Shown here: piece by piece, positions 37,453 through 44,289 of the stretch
Numbering within the stretch: the stretch's first letter is position 1
Layout: the number at the start of each line of letters is the position of its first letter
IMG/VR virus record: IMGVR_UViG_3300048833_000078
Coordinates: 1-44,289 of that record
Length of the DNA stretch: 44,289 nt
Origin: a virus
Reading direction: 5' to 3' (one strand)
Position numbers and translations under genes: made by a program
Notes under the pieces: generated by a model
Told to the model about the DNA's origin: nothing
Database searches by the model: none
The model's input: only the letters and a program-made list of their open reading frames with translations

Positions 37453-38094
37453 ATGTCCAAAGACGCGATGTCGGCGCTGCAAGATGCGCTGACCGATCTC
37501 GGCTATCCCTGCGGCAAGGTCGACGGGATCTGGGGCGCCAAGACCCGCGCCGCCGTCACGGCCCTGCTGAGTGCCGATGGCAAGCCCGGTCAGCCCGATG
37601 TGACGGGCGCCGAACTGCCGTGGGTGGCACAGGGGCGGCTTGTGATGGGCTGGCATGAGGTCAGCGACAAGGCCCGGCTGTCCGAGTTCCTGCGCAGCGA
37701 TGGCAAGGCGCTTGGCGATCCCGCGGTGCTGCCGTGGTGCGGCGACTTTGTCGAGACCTGCATCAAGCGTGCGCTGCCGGATGAACCGTTCACCGGGGAT
37801 CTGGGCAAGAACCCCTATTGGGCGCGCAACTGGCTGATGTTCGGGCGCGTGACCCAGCCGACCTATGGCGCGGTTCTGGTCTTCGGGCGCGACGGTGGCG
37901 GGCATGTCGGCTTCGCGGTGGGCGAGGAAGGCTCCTACTTCCACGTCCTCGGCGGCAACCAGTCCAACACCGTCAGCATCGCCAAGATCGCGAAGAGCCG
38001 CCTGCTCGGCGCGCGCTGGCCCACCTCCTTCGAGGCGCGGCCGATCTCCCTGCCGCAGATGAAGGGCGGCGTCATCACCACAAACGAAGCCTGA
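37453..38094 (+). CDS. Endolysin: peptidoglycan-binding domain plus NlpC/CHAP-like peptidase
   Basis: 213 aa. Residues 5-48 (D-A-L-T-D-L-G-Y-P-C-G-K-V-D-G-I-W-G-A-K-T-R-A-A-V) are a PG_binding_1 type domain. The C-terminal peptidase has Cys in P-W-C-G-D-F-V-E-T-C, His in G-G-G-H-V-G-F-A-V and a later L-G-G-N-Q-S-N-T-V, as in the TIGR02594 family of phage cell-wall peptidases. It cuts peptide cross-links of the peptidoglycan. No signal peptide, so it depends on a holin. GGAG lies 8 nt before the ATG at 37453. Confidence 0.88.
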   Translation: MSKDAMSALQDALTDLGYPCGKVDGIWGAKTRAAVTALLSADGKPGQPDVTGAELPWVAQGRLVMGWHEVSDKARLSEFLRSDGKALGDPAVLPWCGDFVETCIKRALPDEPFTGDLGKNPYWARNWLMFGRVTQPTYGAVLVFGRDGGGHVGFAVGEEGSYFHVLGGNQSNTVSIAKIAKSRLLGARWPTSFEARPISLPQMKGGVITTNEA

Positions 38095-38105
38095 AAGGAA
38101 ACCCC

Positions 38106-38441
38106 ATGAACGTCCTGCAATACCTCGACTCGGCGCTGGTCCTGCTAGCGCCGATGCTGACCGACCTGATCGCCACCGGCCTTTCGGCGCTGCTGGCGAT
38201 CGTGCTCTTTGCCGTGCGCCGCTATGTCGGCCTGCGTGCCGAGGCCATCATGCGTGATGCGCTCAATCAGGCCATCACCACGGGTGCCGCTCAGGCCCCT
38301 GCGAACGCGCCCATGGCCGAGGCGGTAAAGGCCGCTGTCGATTACGCCAAGCGATCGAGCCCGGCCGCGATCAAGAAGCTCGGCGCGACCGAGGATGTGC
38401 TGCTCGACAAGGCGCGAGCGGCCATCAAGGCGTTGAAGTGA
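38106..38441 (+). CDS. Second holin-like protein, LLH-type layout
   Basis: 111 aa. An N-terminal hydrophobic region (residues about 8-40, L-V-L-L-A-P-M-L-T-D-L-I-A-T-G-L-S-A-L-L) carries one or two TM segments, followed by an amphipathic helix pair ending V-D-Y-A-K-R-S. The order TM plus C-terminal amphipathic helix is like LLH-type holins. AAAGGAA precedes the ATG. It may cooperate with the three-TM holin-like protein. Confidence 0.66.
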   Translation: MNVLQYLDSALVLLAPMLTDLIATGLSALLAIVLFAVRRYVGLRAEAIMRDALNQAITTGAAQAPANAPMAEAVKAAVDYAKRSSPAAIKKLGATEDVLLDKARAAIKALK

Positions 38442-38527
38442 CGCCCCGCCAAGACTGGCCCTCGGGCTGGTGGATCGCCCCCGCCTTGCTGGTGGGGGCG
38501 GTGATCTGGATCTGCATTCTGATGTGA
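38438..38527 (+). CDS. 29-aa single-TM micropeptide
   Basis: 29 aa, read by hand: a polar start with W-P-S-G-W-W, then one TM segment (A-P-A-L-L-V-G-A-V-I-W-I-C). The GTG start overlaps the holin-like gene's stop (GTGA). Such tiny membrane peptides are common in lysis modules. Role unknown. Confidence 0.6.
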   Translation: MTPRQDWPSGWWIAPALLVGAVIWICILM

Positions 38528-38534
38528 GGGCGGC

Positions 38535-38858
38535 ATGGCCGACGATGAGATCGAACTCAACAAAGGGTCGGACAAGAGATTCTCGATCGAATGGGAGGAA
38601 GTGGACGAGGCCGGCCACATCGGCCCGATGAACCTGACCGGCGCGGCCGTGTCGATCTTCGACGCGCACACGGCACTGGATGGCAACCTGATAGCGACAT
38701 TGGACCCGGACCCGACGACCGGGCTGATCCATTTCCGGCTGAACTGGAGCGCCTCCATGCCCAAGGGGCGGGTCATGTCATTCCGGGCCAAGGTCACGTT
38801 CCCCGACGACGACAACTTTGACGAAACATCCCCGCCGATCTGGGTGCTGGTGAAATGA
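38535..38858 (+). CDS. Fibre-region protein, beta-rich (107 aa)
   Basis: 107 aa. The pattern L-N-L-T-G-A-A-V-S-I-F-D, D-P-T-T-G-L-I-H-F-R-L, and F-R-A-K-V-T-F-P-D-D resembles small beta-sandwich domains at the N-terminus of baseplate-attached fibres (BppU-like). It is separated from the main tail module by the lysis block. It overlaps the next gene by ATGA. Confidence 0.62.
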   Translation: MADDEIELNKGSDKRFSIEWEEVDEAGHIGPMNLTGAAVSIFDAHTALDGNLIATLDPDPTTGLIHFRLNWSASMPKGRVMSFRAKVTFPDDDNFDETSPPIWVLVK

Positions 38859-39082
38859 GTGATCGCGTCCTGAAGGTTCTCACTCGCCCGGCACAAGTCC
38901 TGAAGGTGAAAAGCCGTAAAGTCACGGTGAAGGTTCTGCAGCGTGGTGCGCGCGGCCCGGCCGGACGTGACAGCAACAGCACCGGCGGCGTCAACGCCGA
39001 AACCGTCCAATCCATGATCGACGCGGAGGTCGGACCCACGGCGCCCGACCCGACCCTGATCTTTGACCAATACCTGATCTGA
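38855..39082 (+). CDS. Short fibre adaptor-like protein (75 aa)
   Basis: 75 aa. A basic start (V-L-K-V-K-S-R-K-V-T-V-K-V-L-Q-R) is followed by G-A-R-G-P-A-G-R-D, a short collagen-like G-x-x motif, and an acidic end. Such proteins often link fibre subunits. Low information beyond this. Confidence 0.58.
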   Translation: MSDRVLKVLTRPAQVLKVKSRKVTVKVLQRGARGPAGRDSNSTGGVNAETVQSMIDAEVGPTAPDPTLIFDQYLI

Positions 39083-39091
39083 GGAAATCCC

Positions 39092-39622
39092 ATGTCCCTT
39101 ATTCAACGGATTACCGACCTTGCGCAGCGCGTGGCGGTCGAATGCAAGGCGCTGCGCACGCTGGTCAACGGAAATGCAGCTGATCTCTCTGCATTGACCA
39201 CCACGGCCAAGGGCAACCTGGTGCTGGCGGTCAACGAGCTGAAGTCGGCGATCGATGCGCTGGTGGCGGGCGGAGGGGCGGCGATCAATGACGCGACCAC
39301 CACAACCACCACCACCTGGTCCTCGTCCAAGATTGCAACCGAGATCGGCGACGAGATTGCAACCGCGCTGGCTGCGCTGACCTCTGGCGCCCCCGGTGCG
39401 CTCGATACGCTGGACGAACTGGCCGCCGCCCTTGGCGATGATGCCAACTTCGCCTCGACAATCACCACGGCGCTTGGAAACCGGGTGCGTGTGGATGCCG
39501 CCCAATCGCTGACCACGCCGCAGCAGGTGCAGGCCCGGTCGAACATCGGTGCGCAGTCGGCGGCCGAGATTGGTGATCCAGAAACCAACTATGTGACCAC
39601 GTTCAACGCCGGGCTGATCTGA
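39092..39622 (+). CDS. Tail fibre protein, Ala/Thr-rich (176 aa)
   Basis: 176 aa, helical and Ala/Thr-rich. L-D-E-L-A-A-A-L-G-D-D-A-N-F-A-S-T-I is the motif often found in the shafts of prophage fibres, followed by N-R-V-R-V-D-A-A-Q-S-L-T and R-S-N-I-G-A. GAGGAAATCCC precedes the ATG. It probably forms a trimeric shaft. Confidence 0.75.
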   Translation: MSLIQRITDLAQRVAVECKALRTLVNGNAADLSALTTTAKGNLVLAVNELKSAIDALVAGGGAAINDATTTTTTTWSSSKIATEIGDEIATALAALTSGAPGALDTLDELAAALGDDANFASTITTALGNRVRVDAAQSLTTPQQVQARSNIGAQSAAEIGDPETNYVTTFNAGLI

Positions 39623-39623
39623 C

Positions 39624-40733
39624 ATGGCGCTCGCTGACCGCGTGACAGCGCTTGCCGCCGCAGTTCGCGACAAGATCAACTCGATGATGCCGCGCCTGCT
39701 GCCTTCGGGTGGCTCGACGGGTCAGGTCTTGGCCAAGGTCGATGGCACGGCCTACAATGTGTCATGGCAGACGCTTGCAGCGAGCGGTGCAACGATCGTG
39801 GTCTTCACGGATCAGGCCCTGTTCGATGCCTACACGCCTGCGGCTGGTGAGATCGCGGTGCTCGATGGCGATGGCCTGCTGTATCTGGCCCTGCCGACCG
39901 ACAATGCAGCACCTGCCACACCTGCGGCGGATAACGTGACCATCTTCGGGGCCAAGGTCACGATCGCCCGCGACCTGCCGGCATGGAAGGATCCGGATGG
40001 GCGCGTCCACCAGATACAGGGCTGGCTCGGCAGTCGGCGGGTCGGGAAGATCGTGCCGATCGCGGCCAGCACCACGGTCGGCACCCTCGGCCTCGGCATT
40101 ACGGCCACCGGCACCGCGACGGCTGCAGCCATCGCCGCCACGAACATCCACACGGCGACAAACCGTGTGAACTACCTGGTGACGACTGCCGCCACCTCTG
40201 CCGTCGCTGGCTGGCGGCAGGGCACGGCAAACCATTTCATCGGGGCTGCAGGCGCGCTGTTCGGAGGCTTCCACTACATCACCAAGTTCGGGCGCCCCAC
40301 GGGTGTTGCTGCTGTTGCCACCTTGCGGGGCTTCACCGGCTTTGCCGCGGCGACCGGCGCCCCGACCGATGCTGAACCTTCTGCCATCGTGAATATGATC
40401 GGGGTTGGCTGTGACGCGGCCGATGCGAACTACCAGATCATGCACAATGACGGCAGCGGCGTGGCGACCAAGATCGACACCGGGTTCCCGAAGAATACCG
40501 CCGACGCCACCGAGATTTATGAGCTGCAGCTCTATGCGCCGCGTGGCCGGGGAGGGCGGGTCGACTATGTGTTCAAGCGTCTTTCGGATGGGGCCAGCGT
40601 GTCGGGATCGATCACCACGAACCTGCCTGCCGACACAACGATGCTGGCCCCGCGTGGCTGGTACTCTGTTGGCGGCACGTCCAGCGTGATCGGCTATTCG
40701 CTGGGCGACACCACCGTCGAAGGGGAATGGTGA
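39624..40733 (+). CDS. Tail fibre/receptor-binding protein (369 aa)
   Basis: 369 aa. The N-terminal 70 residues include L-P-S-G-G-S-T-G-Q-V-L-A-K, a fibre-shaft element. The rest is beta-rich with aromatic residues (H-Y-I-T-K-F-G-R, G-F-T-G-F-A-A, Y-E-L-Q-L-Y-A-P), a lectin-like composition. It probably recognises a cell-surface carbohydrate or protein. The start lies 2 nt after the previous stop. Confidence 0.72.
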   Translation: MALADRVTALAAAVRDKINSMMPRLLPSGGSTGQVLAKVDGTAYNVSWQTLAASGATIVVFTDQALFDAYTPAAGEIAVLDGDGLLYLALPTDNAAPATPAADNVTIFGAKVTIARDLPAWKDPDGRVHQIQGWLGSRRVGKIVPIAASTTVGTLGLGITATGTATAAAIAATNIHTATNRVNYLVTTAATSAVAGWRQGTANHFIGAAGALFGGFHYITKFGRPTGVAAVATLRGFTGFAAATGAPTDAEPSAIVNMIGVGCDAADANYQIMHNDGSGVATKIDTGFPKNTADATEIYELQLYAPRGRGGRVDYVFKRLSDGASVSGSITTNLPADTTMLAPRGWYSVGGTSSVIGYSLGDTTVEGEW

Positions 40734-40734
40734 T

Positions 40735-41463
40735 ATGCCGAAGCTGAACCTGCGATCGGCCCTGCGCATCAAGCTGCCCGCTGGCGAGGTCAGGCAGCTG
40801 AAGGGGGATGGCTTTGCGTGGCCAGAGGCGGGGGCTTCGGCGCCACCAGCTGGGCCTGCTGCGTGGTTCACGCCGGCCGATCCGATTCAGGTCACGCCGT
40901 CAAGCCCGCAGCAGTTCTATAAAGGCACCTTCGCCTGGTCCTATCGCTTTGCGGCTGGCGAACTGGACGCGCCGCCGACCCTGCGGATGTTCTACACGGG
41001 GCAGGGCTGCACGGTCTTCGTGAACGGGCACAACGATGTCAGCGGGCGCAGCGTGGCGGCTAGCGGCTTTTCTTGGGGCTGGTCGCCCGCGACCTTCACC
41101 TTCGTCGGCCCGGATGTTCACCTGCTCTTCCCGGGCGGCACGAATAACTTCGTTTTCGTCTTTGACACAGCCGGCGGGCTGTCAGGTGGCGCGACGGCGC
41201 AGGTCTGGCACAATGGCGTTCTGGTCATGCAATCGACCTCGGCCATGCCGGACTTCGCGATGTGGAACCTTTTCTTCATGGGCGACGAAAACGGGGTCAA
41301 CCAGATCCCGGGCGAGACGCAGGGCTACTGGTGGTCGGACAGCGCGGCCATGGACCCTGCGACGATGTTCGCCGAGTTGTTCGACGGAGCCAACGGGATG
41401 CTTGATCTGGCCTCGCCAGTCATCGCCGGAGTGACGCCGGATAGCTACCAGTTCGGGCCTTGA
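40735..41463 (+). CDS. Tail fibre-associated beta-rich protein (242 aa)
   Basis: 242 aa. The middle has S-Y-R-F, F-Y-T-G-Q-G-C-T-V-F-V-N-G-H-N-D-V and F-V-F-V-F-D-T, a jelly-roll-like beta pattern with several Trp. It may be a second receptor-binding or fibre-tip subunit. GGTGAT precedes the ATG. It is the last gene of the fibre operon. Confidence 0.66.
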   Translation: MPKLNLRSALRIKLPAGEVRQLKGDGFAWPEAGASAPPAGPAAWFTPADPIQVTPSSPQQFYKGTFAWSYRFAAGELDAPPTLRMFYTGQGCTVFVNGHNDVSGRSVAASGFSWGWSPATFTFVGPDVHLLFPGGTNNFVFVFDTAGGLSGGATAQVWHNGVLVMQSTSAMPDFAMWNLFFMGDENGVNQIPGETQGYWWSDSAAMDPATMFAELFDGANGMLDLASPVIAGVTPDSYQFGP

Positions 41464-42032
41464 GGGCGTTCTTGGCAATGGCGGCAGCAGGGTTCCGGTG
41501 TGGGTCGGCTCCGCTACCGCCACTCGCCAAGCTGTAGCATGGATACAGCGACAGGATGATGCTCTCGCGCCGGGTCGATGTCCAGTTTGCTGTTCGATGT
41601 CGATGGGTGCGACGTTTCGTACATGCGTTGCCGACACCGCCGCGGATGACTCCGTGAAGATCACCTGATACGCTTACCGTGCTTCCTCCATGAAGCTAGC
41701 ACGTACCCCTCTGTGCGTATGCCCGTCAGCCTCCCCGCTGGCGGGCGTCTTTTCGTCGCGTTGGGCGTTCACGCAAAGTGAGATGCCCCCATTTTCATCA
41801 GACAGCGCACGCGATGCAGATATGGCCGTCGTTCAGGGTCTGGAGTGGCGGCGGCTGGATACAGGGGTGAATTGGATCTGCCGCCGCCACCGGCCGAACG
41901 GGAGCAACTGCTCGGCCTCGGATCAGGATGTGACTGTCCAGAGGTGGTATCTGTCTCGAATGCGTCAATTTGTGACGCTCAGCGTTCACGGGCGCCGTTG
42001 ACTCGATCGCAGCCTCGCAACATATCCGCCGC
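41464..42032. other. Gene-poor stretch after the fibre operon
   Basis: 569 bp. No convincing gene. A terminator-like stem lies at 41721-41750. Short frames (for example 41822-42001, W-R-R-L-D-T-G-V-N-W) could be gene remnants, but composition and start signals are weak. Confidence 0.5.
41721..41753 (+). terminator. Terminator-like hairpin after the fibre operon
   Basis: GCCCGTCAGC (41721-41730) pairs with GCTGGCGGGC (41737-41746), with one G-T pair and loop CTCCCC, then GTCTTTTC. It lies 258 bp beyond the last fibre gene. Confidence 0.62.
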
Positions 42033-42248
42033 ATGTGGACGCATCGCCCGACGATCATTGGTGGCCGGTCTGAACCGGGTGACAGGGAGATCCTGCGCGA
42101 GGGTGTGCCGGTCGGTCGCGTCTATCACGCCAAGAATATGGACGAGCCCTACAACTGGGTCTGGGTCGCGGGCTATGATCGCGGCCGCGCGACATCCATG
42201 GGAGAGGCACTCGAGGCGGTGCGGCAGTCGGTGCTGCGGCGGGAATGA
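42033..42248 (+). CDS. Small conserved-looking protein (71 aa)
   Basis: 71 aa, starting M-W-T-H-R-P-T-I-I-G-G-R. Then G-R-V-Y-H, a W-V-W strand, and A-L-E-A-V-R-Q-S-V. The beta-hairpin plus helix layout, with R-E-G-V-P-V-G-R-V-Y, looks like a compact cytosolic domain. Function unknown. The start at 42033 is the first ATG in frame. Confidence 0.65.
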   Translation: MWTHRPTIIGGRSEPGDREILREGVPVGRVYHAKNMDEPYNWVWVAGYDRGRATSMGEALEAVRQSVLRRE

Positions 42249-42271
42249 GAAAGCCCCGCCGAAGCGGGGCT
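42246..42271 (-). terminator. Terminator of the RhuM gene
   Basis: AGCCCCGC (42252-42259), loop CGAA, GCGGGGCT (42264-42271). Read on the minus strand the stem is followed by TTTCTC, so it terminates the RhuM transcript. It may also act weakly on the plus strand. Confidence 0.7.
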
Positions 42272-42282
42272 CGCTGGATAGC

Positions 42283-43275
42283 TCACGTGGACAGGCATTC
42301 GTCCTGTTCGTAATCTTCCTCATCGTATTTGAGCCCGCGCTGTTCGGCGTCCAGACGCCTCCTGTATCGAGCAAGCTCGGCTTTTGCGTGTTGTTCGGCC
42401 TCGTCCCGAATATAGTCCCTGTAGCCTTCAAATACCGGGTAGAAGTTCAGCGTAAGAAGGCGATCCAGTTGTTCGTGTAGGCCCTTCATCGTGAGTTTTC
42501 TGCCGGCAAGCGCTGACGACTCCGCAAACAGGAGAAATTGCTCGGAGAGCAAGTGGATGCGGTAGAGTTCGTCTTGCCTCAGGTAGTTCTTGCCGATGAC
42601 TACCTCAGCGGCCGTGGGCTCTGTTCCAGTGAGAGCTTGAAGGCCCATCTTGCTCTCGAGGTGGTCGGCCCGATCCAAGATGATCTTTGAGCTGGTCATC
42701 CCTGTAATCGCATGGTGGAATTTGTCCTGCAGCAAGGCGTAGAAGCGCCTCACGTCCTTCGAGTTTGGTTCATAGTCCGCCGCCGAAACTTTGAAGCATT
42801 CACGGACTTTTGCGTAGACTTGCATTTCCGCAGCGCGAAGAGCTCGTATCTCTGCAGCGAGCTTGTTCAGCTTCTCTGGGCTCTCGCGAAGAGCCTTTTC
42901 GTTGATGACGTAGCCTTGCTCAATGTATGCGCGCACAACAGCGGCAGACCATTTCCGCAACGCGCTCGCAGCCTTGGAGTTAACGCGAAATCCTACCGCG
43001 AAAATGGCATCCAGGCTGTAGAGCTTGACCGGTTTGGTTGAACGAGCAATATCAGTTTTTCTGATATTGCTCTCTTCGTCGAGCTCGTGGTCGGCGAAAA
43101 TATTGGCCAAATGCATCGAAACGTTGGACTGGGTCACGCCGAAGATCTTTGCAATCTGCGCCTGTGTTCCCCAGATGGACTGATCTTGGTCCAGAAAGCG
43201 GAGATCAGCGTCTCCACCGTCTGAGCAGCGATACGCCATTGGTGTGAAGTGTGGTTCGTCGTTTGCGGTAGCCAA
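42283..43275 (-). CDS. RhuM family protein
   Basis: 330 aa. It has the family's core: F-L-D-Q-D-Q-S-I-W-G-T-Q-A-Q-I-A-K-I-F-G-V-T-Q-S-N-V-S-M-H-L at the start, S-N-I-R-K-T-D-I, L-D-A-I-F-A-V-G-F-R-V-N-S, F-R-x-W-[AS] as R-K-W-S-A, then the long helical C-terminal region ending in an acidic tail. RhuM proteins are found on pathogenicity islands, prophages and mobile elements; their biochemical activity is unknown. The TTG at 43275, with AAAGG 9 nt upstream, is the likely start. It is a cargo gene near attR. A terminator follows it. Confidence 0.85.
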   Translation of the reverse strand: MATANDEPHFTPMAYRCSDGGDADLRFLDQDQSIWGTQAQIAKIFGVTQSNVSMHLANIFADHELDEESNIRKTDIARSTKPVKLYSLDAIFAVGFRVNSKAASALRKWSAAVVRAYIEQGYVINEKALRESPEKLNKLAAEIRALRAAEMQVYAKVRECFKVSAADYEPNSKDVRRFYALLQDKFHHAITGMTSSKIILDRADHLESKMGLQALTGTEPTAAEVVIGKNYLRQDELYRIHLLSEQFLLFAESSALAGRKLTMKGLHEQLDRLLTLNFYPVFEGYRDYIRDEAEQHAKAELARYRRRLDAEQRGLKYDEEDYEQDECLST

Positions 43276-43300
43276 TTCTGCGCCCTTTCTTAGAGCATGA

Positions 43301-43378
43301 GCGCAGCAAATCCAGGTTGACTTGCGAAGTTACGAGTTGTAACCGTCAACTACTGAATGACACCTGACTTTGCTGCGC
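43301..43378. promoter_or_regulatory. Large nested inverted repeat upstream of the RhuM gene
   Basis: Outer arms: GCGCAGCAAATCCAGGT (43301-43317) with ACCTGACTTTGCTGCGC (43362-43378), 15 of 17 bases paired. Within them are GTTGAC (43316-43321) with GTCAAC (43345-43350), and GTTACGAGTTGTAAC (43329-43343). The centres nearly coincide. It starts 26 bp before the RhuM start codon, so it may be an operator cluster or an RNA/DNA hairpin controlling it. Confidence 0.65.
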
Positions 43379-43454
43379 AGGTTAAGTTTCGCCTTGCATC
43401 CCGCCACAAGATGCTCGGCATTTCGATATTACGGGTTTTCCCGTGTCGAGGTCT

Positions 43455-43488
43455 AGCCCCGCGTTCACTCTGTGTTCGCGGGGTTATT
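43455..43488 (+). terminator. Terminator-like hairpin in the right-end region
   Basis: CCCCGCG (43457-43463) with CGCGGGG (43477-43483), 13-nt loop, followed by TTATTC. No convincing gene lies immediately upstream on the plus strand, so it may belong to an untranslated RNA or be a remnant. Nothing else is recognised between 43379 and 43817 apart from short frames without good starts. Confidence 0.45.
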
Positions 43489-43817
43489 CATTCGGCGCTC
43501 CATCGGTGCACCTTCGGACTCAAGATAGGGACGTCTCCTTTCAAGGCTGATTGCTCGGACTGGCATGGAATCTGCCCATGAAGTCGTCGCGCATCAATGA
43601 GAAAATTTGCCGATCAACCATATATTGTGTGTTGACGCGCCGGTGTGCCACTAGTCATGGCGCACTTGGCTGATACGATCATGGATATCTTTAGGGGATG
43701 AGGCTGAGGTCAAGGCGAATCGCTTGCCGCTGTCTTTCTCGTCCGCGTCCATACCAAAGAACTTGGTTCAACATGGACTACTGGCCTGCGCCCCGCCGCT
43801 TTGCTAAAGCCCCACCC

Positions 43818-44030
43818 ATGCAAATCACCATCGACAAAGCCGCCGGCACATACACCCTGACAGGCAAGGTGTGGTCCAACACCTATCCGCTCGAGGACAT
43901 GCCCAAGTGGCTGGAGTTCTACCGCCGCCAGCGCGAGAACTTCCCGAAGGCGGACGGGGCGTATGACGACATCATCGGTGTGCTGGAGCAGGGGACGGCC
44001 AGTCTTAAGGCCGCCGACTTGCCAGCATAG
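43818..44030 (+). CDS. Hypothetical protein near attR (70 aa)
   Basis: 70 aa, beginning MQITIDKAAGTYTLTGKVW, a beta-hairpin-like start. A helical end follows (W-L-E-F-Y-R-R-Q-R-E-N-F and Y-D-D-I-I-G-V-L-E-Q-G). The ATG at 43773 is an in-frame alternative. Last gene before attR. Function unknown. Confidence 0.58.
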   Translation: MQITIDKAAGTYTLTGKVWSNTYPLEDMPKWLEFYRRQRENFPKADGAYDDIIGVLEQGTASLKAADLPA

Positions 44031-44162
44031 CTCGCCCTGACTTTGGGGGGCGCAACCCAAGGCCTGATGCAGTTTGCATTTTCGCCGTAACGTCTTGATT
44101 TCATTGTGGCTGAAAATGGGGTCAGTTTGCGGAAACCTGTCGCAGTCTCATATGTTCGATAT

Positions 44163-44210
44163 GGTTTTGGGTACCGTAGGTCGCGAGTTCGAATCCCGCC
44201 GCCCCGACCA
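44163..44210 (+). repeat. attR core: 48-bp copy of the tRNA-Pro 3' end
   Basis: Identical to 628-675. It contains the 3' half of the tRNA, with CCA, but no 5' half, so it is an inert fragment. Host DNA resumes at 44211. Confidence 0.95.
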
Positions 44211-44289
44211 TCAGACCCTCTATCAACTCATTGACTTTTGCGGCTCTCCGGCCCTGCGGGATGGCGCGGCAGACCTTCTGGCATGCGGA

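Noticed and set aside
41822-42001. 59-aa frame (W-R-R-L-D-T-G-V-N-W region)
   Set aside because: Weak start and no recognisable fold; may be a gene remnant.
44163-44210. A second functional tRNA-Pro at the right end
   Set aside because: Only the 3' 48 nt are present; the D arm and 5' acceptor strand are missing.

Overview
The window is a complete, apparently intact temperate siphophage integrated in the 3' end of a tRNA-Pro(TGG) gene of a high-GC alphaproteobacterium. A Rhodobacterales host is the best guess, from the host DUF192 gene, the codon usage, the GapR-type and wHTH proteins and the style of the phage genes. The prophage is bounded by a perfect 48-bp direct repeat (628-675 and 44163-44210). 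The left copy is the 3' part of an intact tRNA; the right copy is an orphan tRNA fragment. Only about 600 bp of host DNA lie to the left and 79 bp to the right, so the element is about 43.5 kb.

Layout. (1) 692-9346, minus strand: a long early/lysogenic operon of overlapping small genes ending in a tyrosine integrase. It encodes a 742-aa C5 cytosine methyltransferase with a repeat-built target region, a transglutaminase-like protease fold, a MazG-like protein, an acyl-carrier-protein-like fragment lacking its phosphopantetheine serine, a GapR paralogue and a Gly-Asn/Asp/Tyr repeat protein encoded by 58 perfect hexamers. (2) 9376-10928: the immunity region. It has a short XRE-type repressor, a Cro-like HTH protein, four copies of a 15-bp operator (TCCGA-N5-TCGGA) and a WYL-like protein on the opposite strand. 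Two operators exactly fill the 17-bp spacers next to -35-like hexamers. (3) 11009-17671, plus strand: a translationally coupled replication/regulation operon with an HD phosphohydrolase, a DnaA domain IV-like protein, an N6-type methyltransferase, a protein with seven tandem HTH units and a DUF1376-type replication protein, followed by a terminator and short repeats. (4) 17762-35476: the lambda-like packaging, head and tail module: Nu1/GpA-type terminase, gpW, portal, a protease-scaffold-capsid fusion with two internal Shine-Dalgarno/ATG starts, cement protein, head-tail and tail proteins, a G/GT-type -1 frameshift at GGGAAAC, a 1581-aa tape measure and distal tail proteins. (5) 35551-38527: the lysis module (holin-like proteins and an NlpC/CHAP-like endolysin), split by a cargo block (36060-37438) with a three-TM membrane protein and a RelE/XRE toxin-antitoxin pair. 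(6) 38535-41463: a second set of fibre genes. (7) 42033-44160: right-end accessory genes, including a RhuM family protein with a large nested inverted repeat upstream.

How it works together. The repressor and Cro-like protein probably compete for the four operators to choose between lysogeny and the leftward and rightward operons. The leftward operon supplies integration, DNA modification and nucleoid or nucleotide metabolism functions. The rightward operon supplies replication and a probable late regulator, and the late block builds a long non-contractile-tailed particle and lyses the cell. The most unusual signals are the seven-HTH protein, the nested capsid starts, the repeat-built methyltransferase recognition domain, the deleted ACP, the hexamer microsatellite gene, the operator-in-spacer promoters and the nested inverted repeat in front of the RhuM gene.
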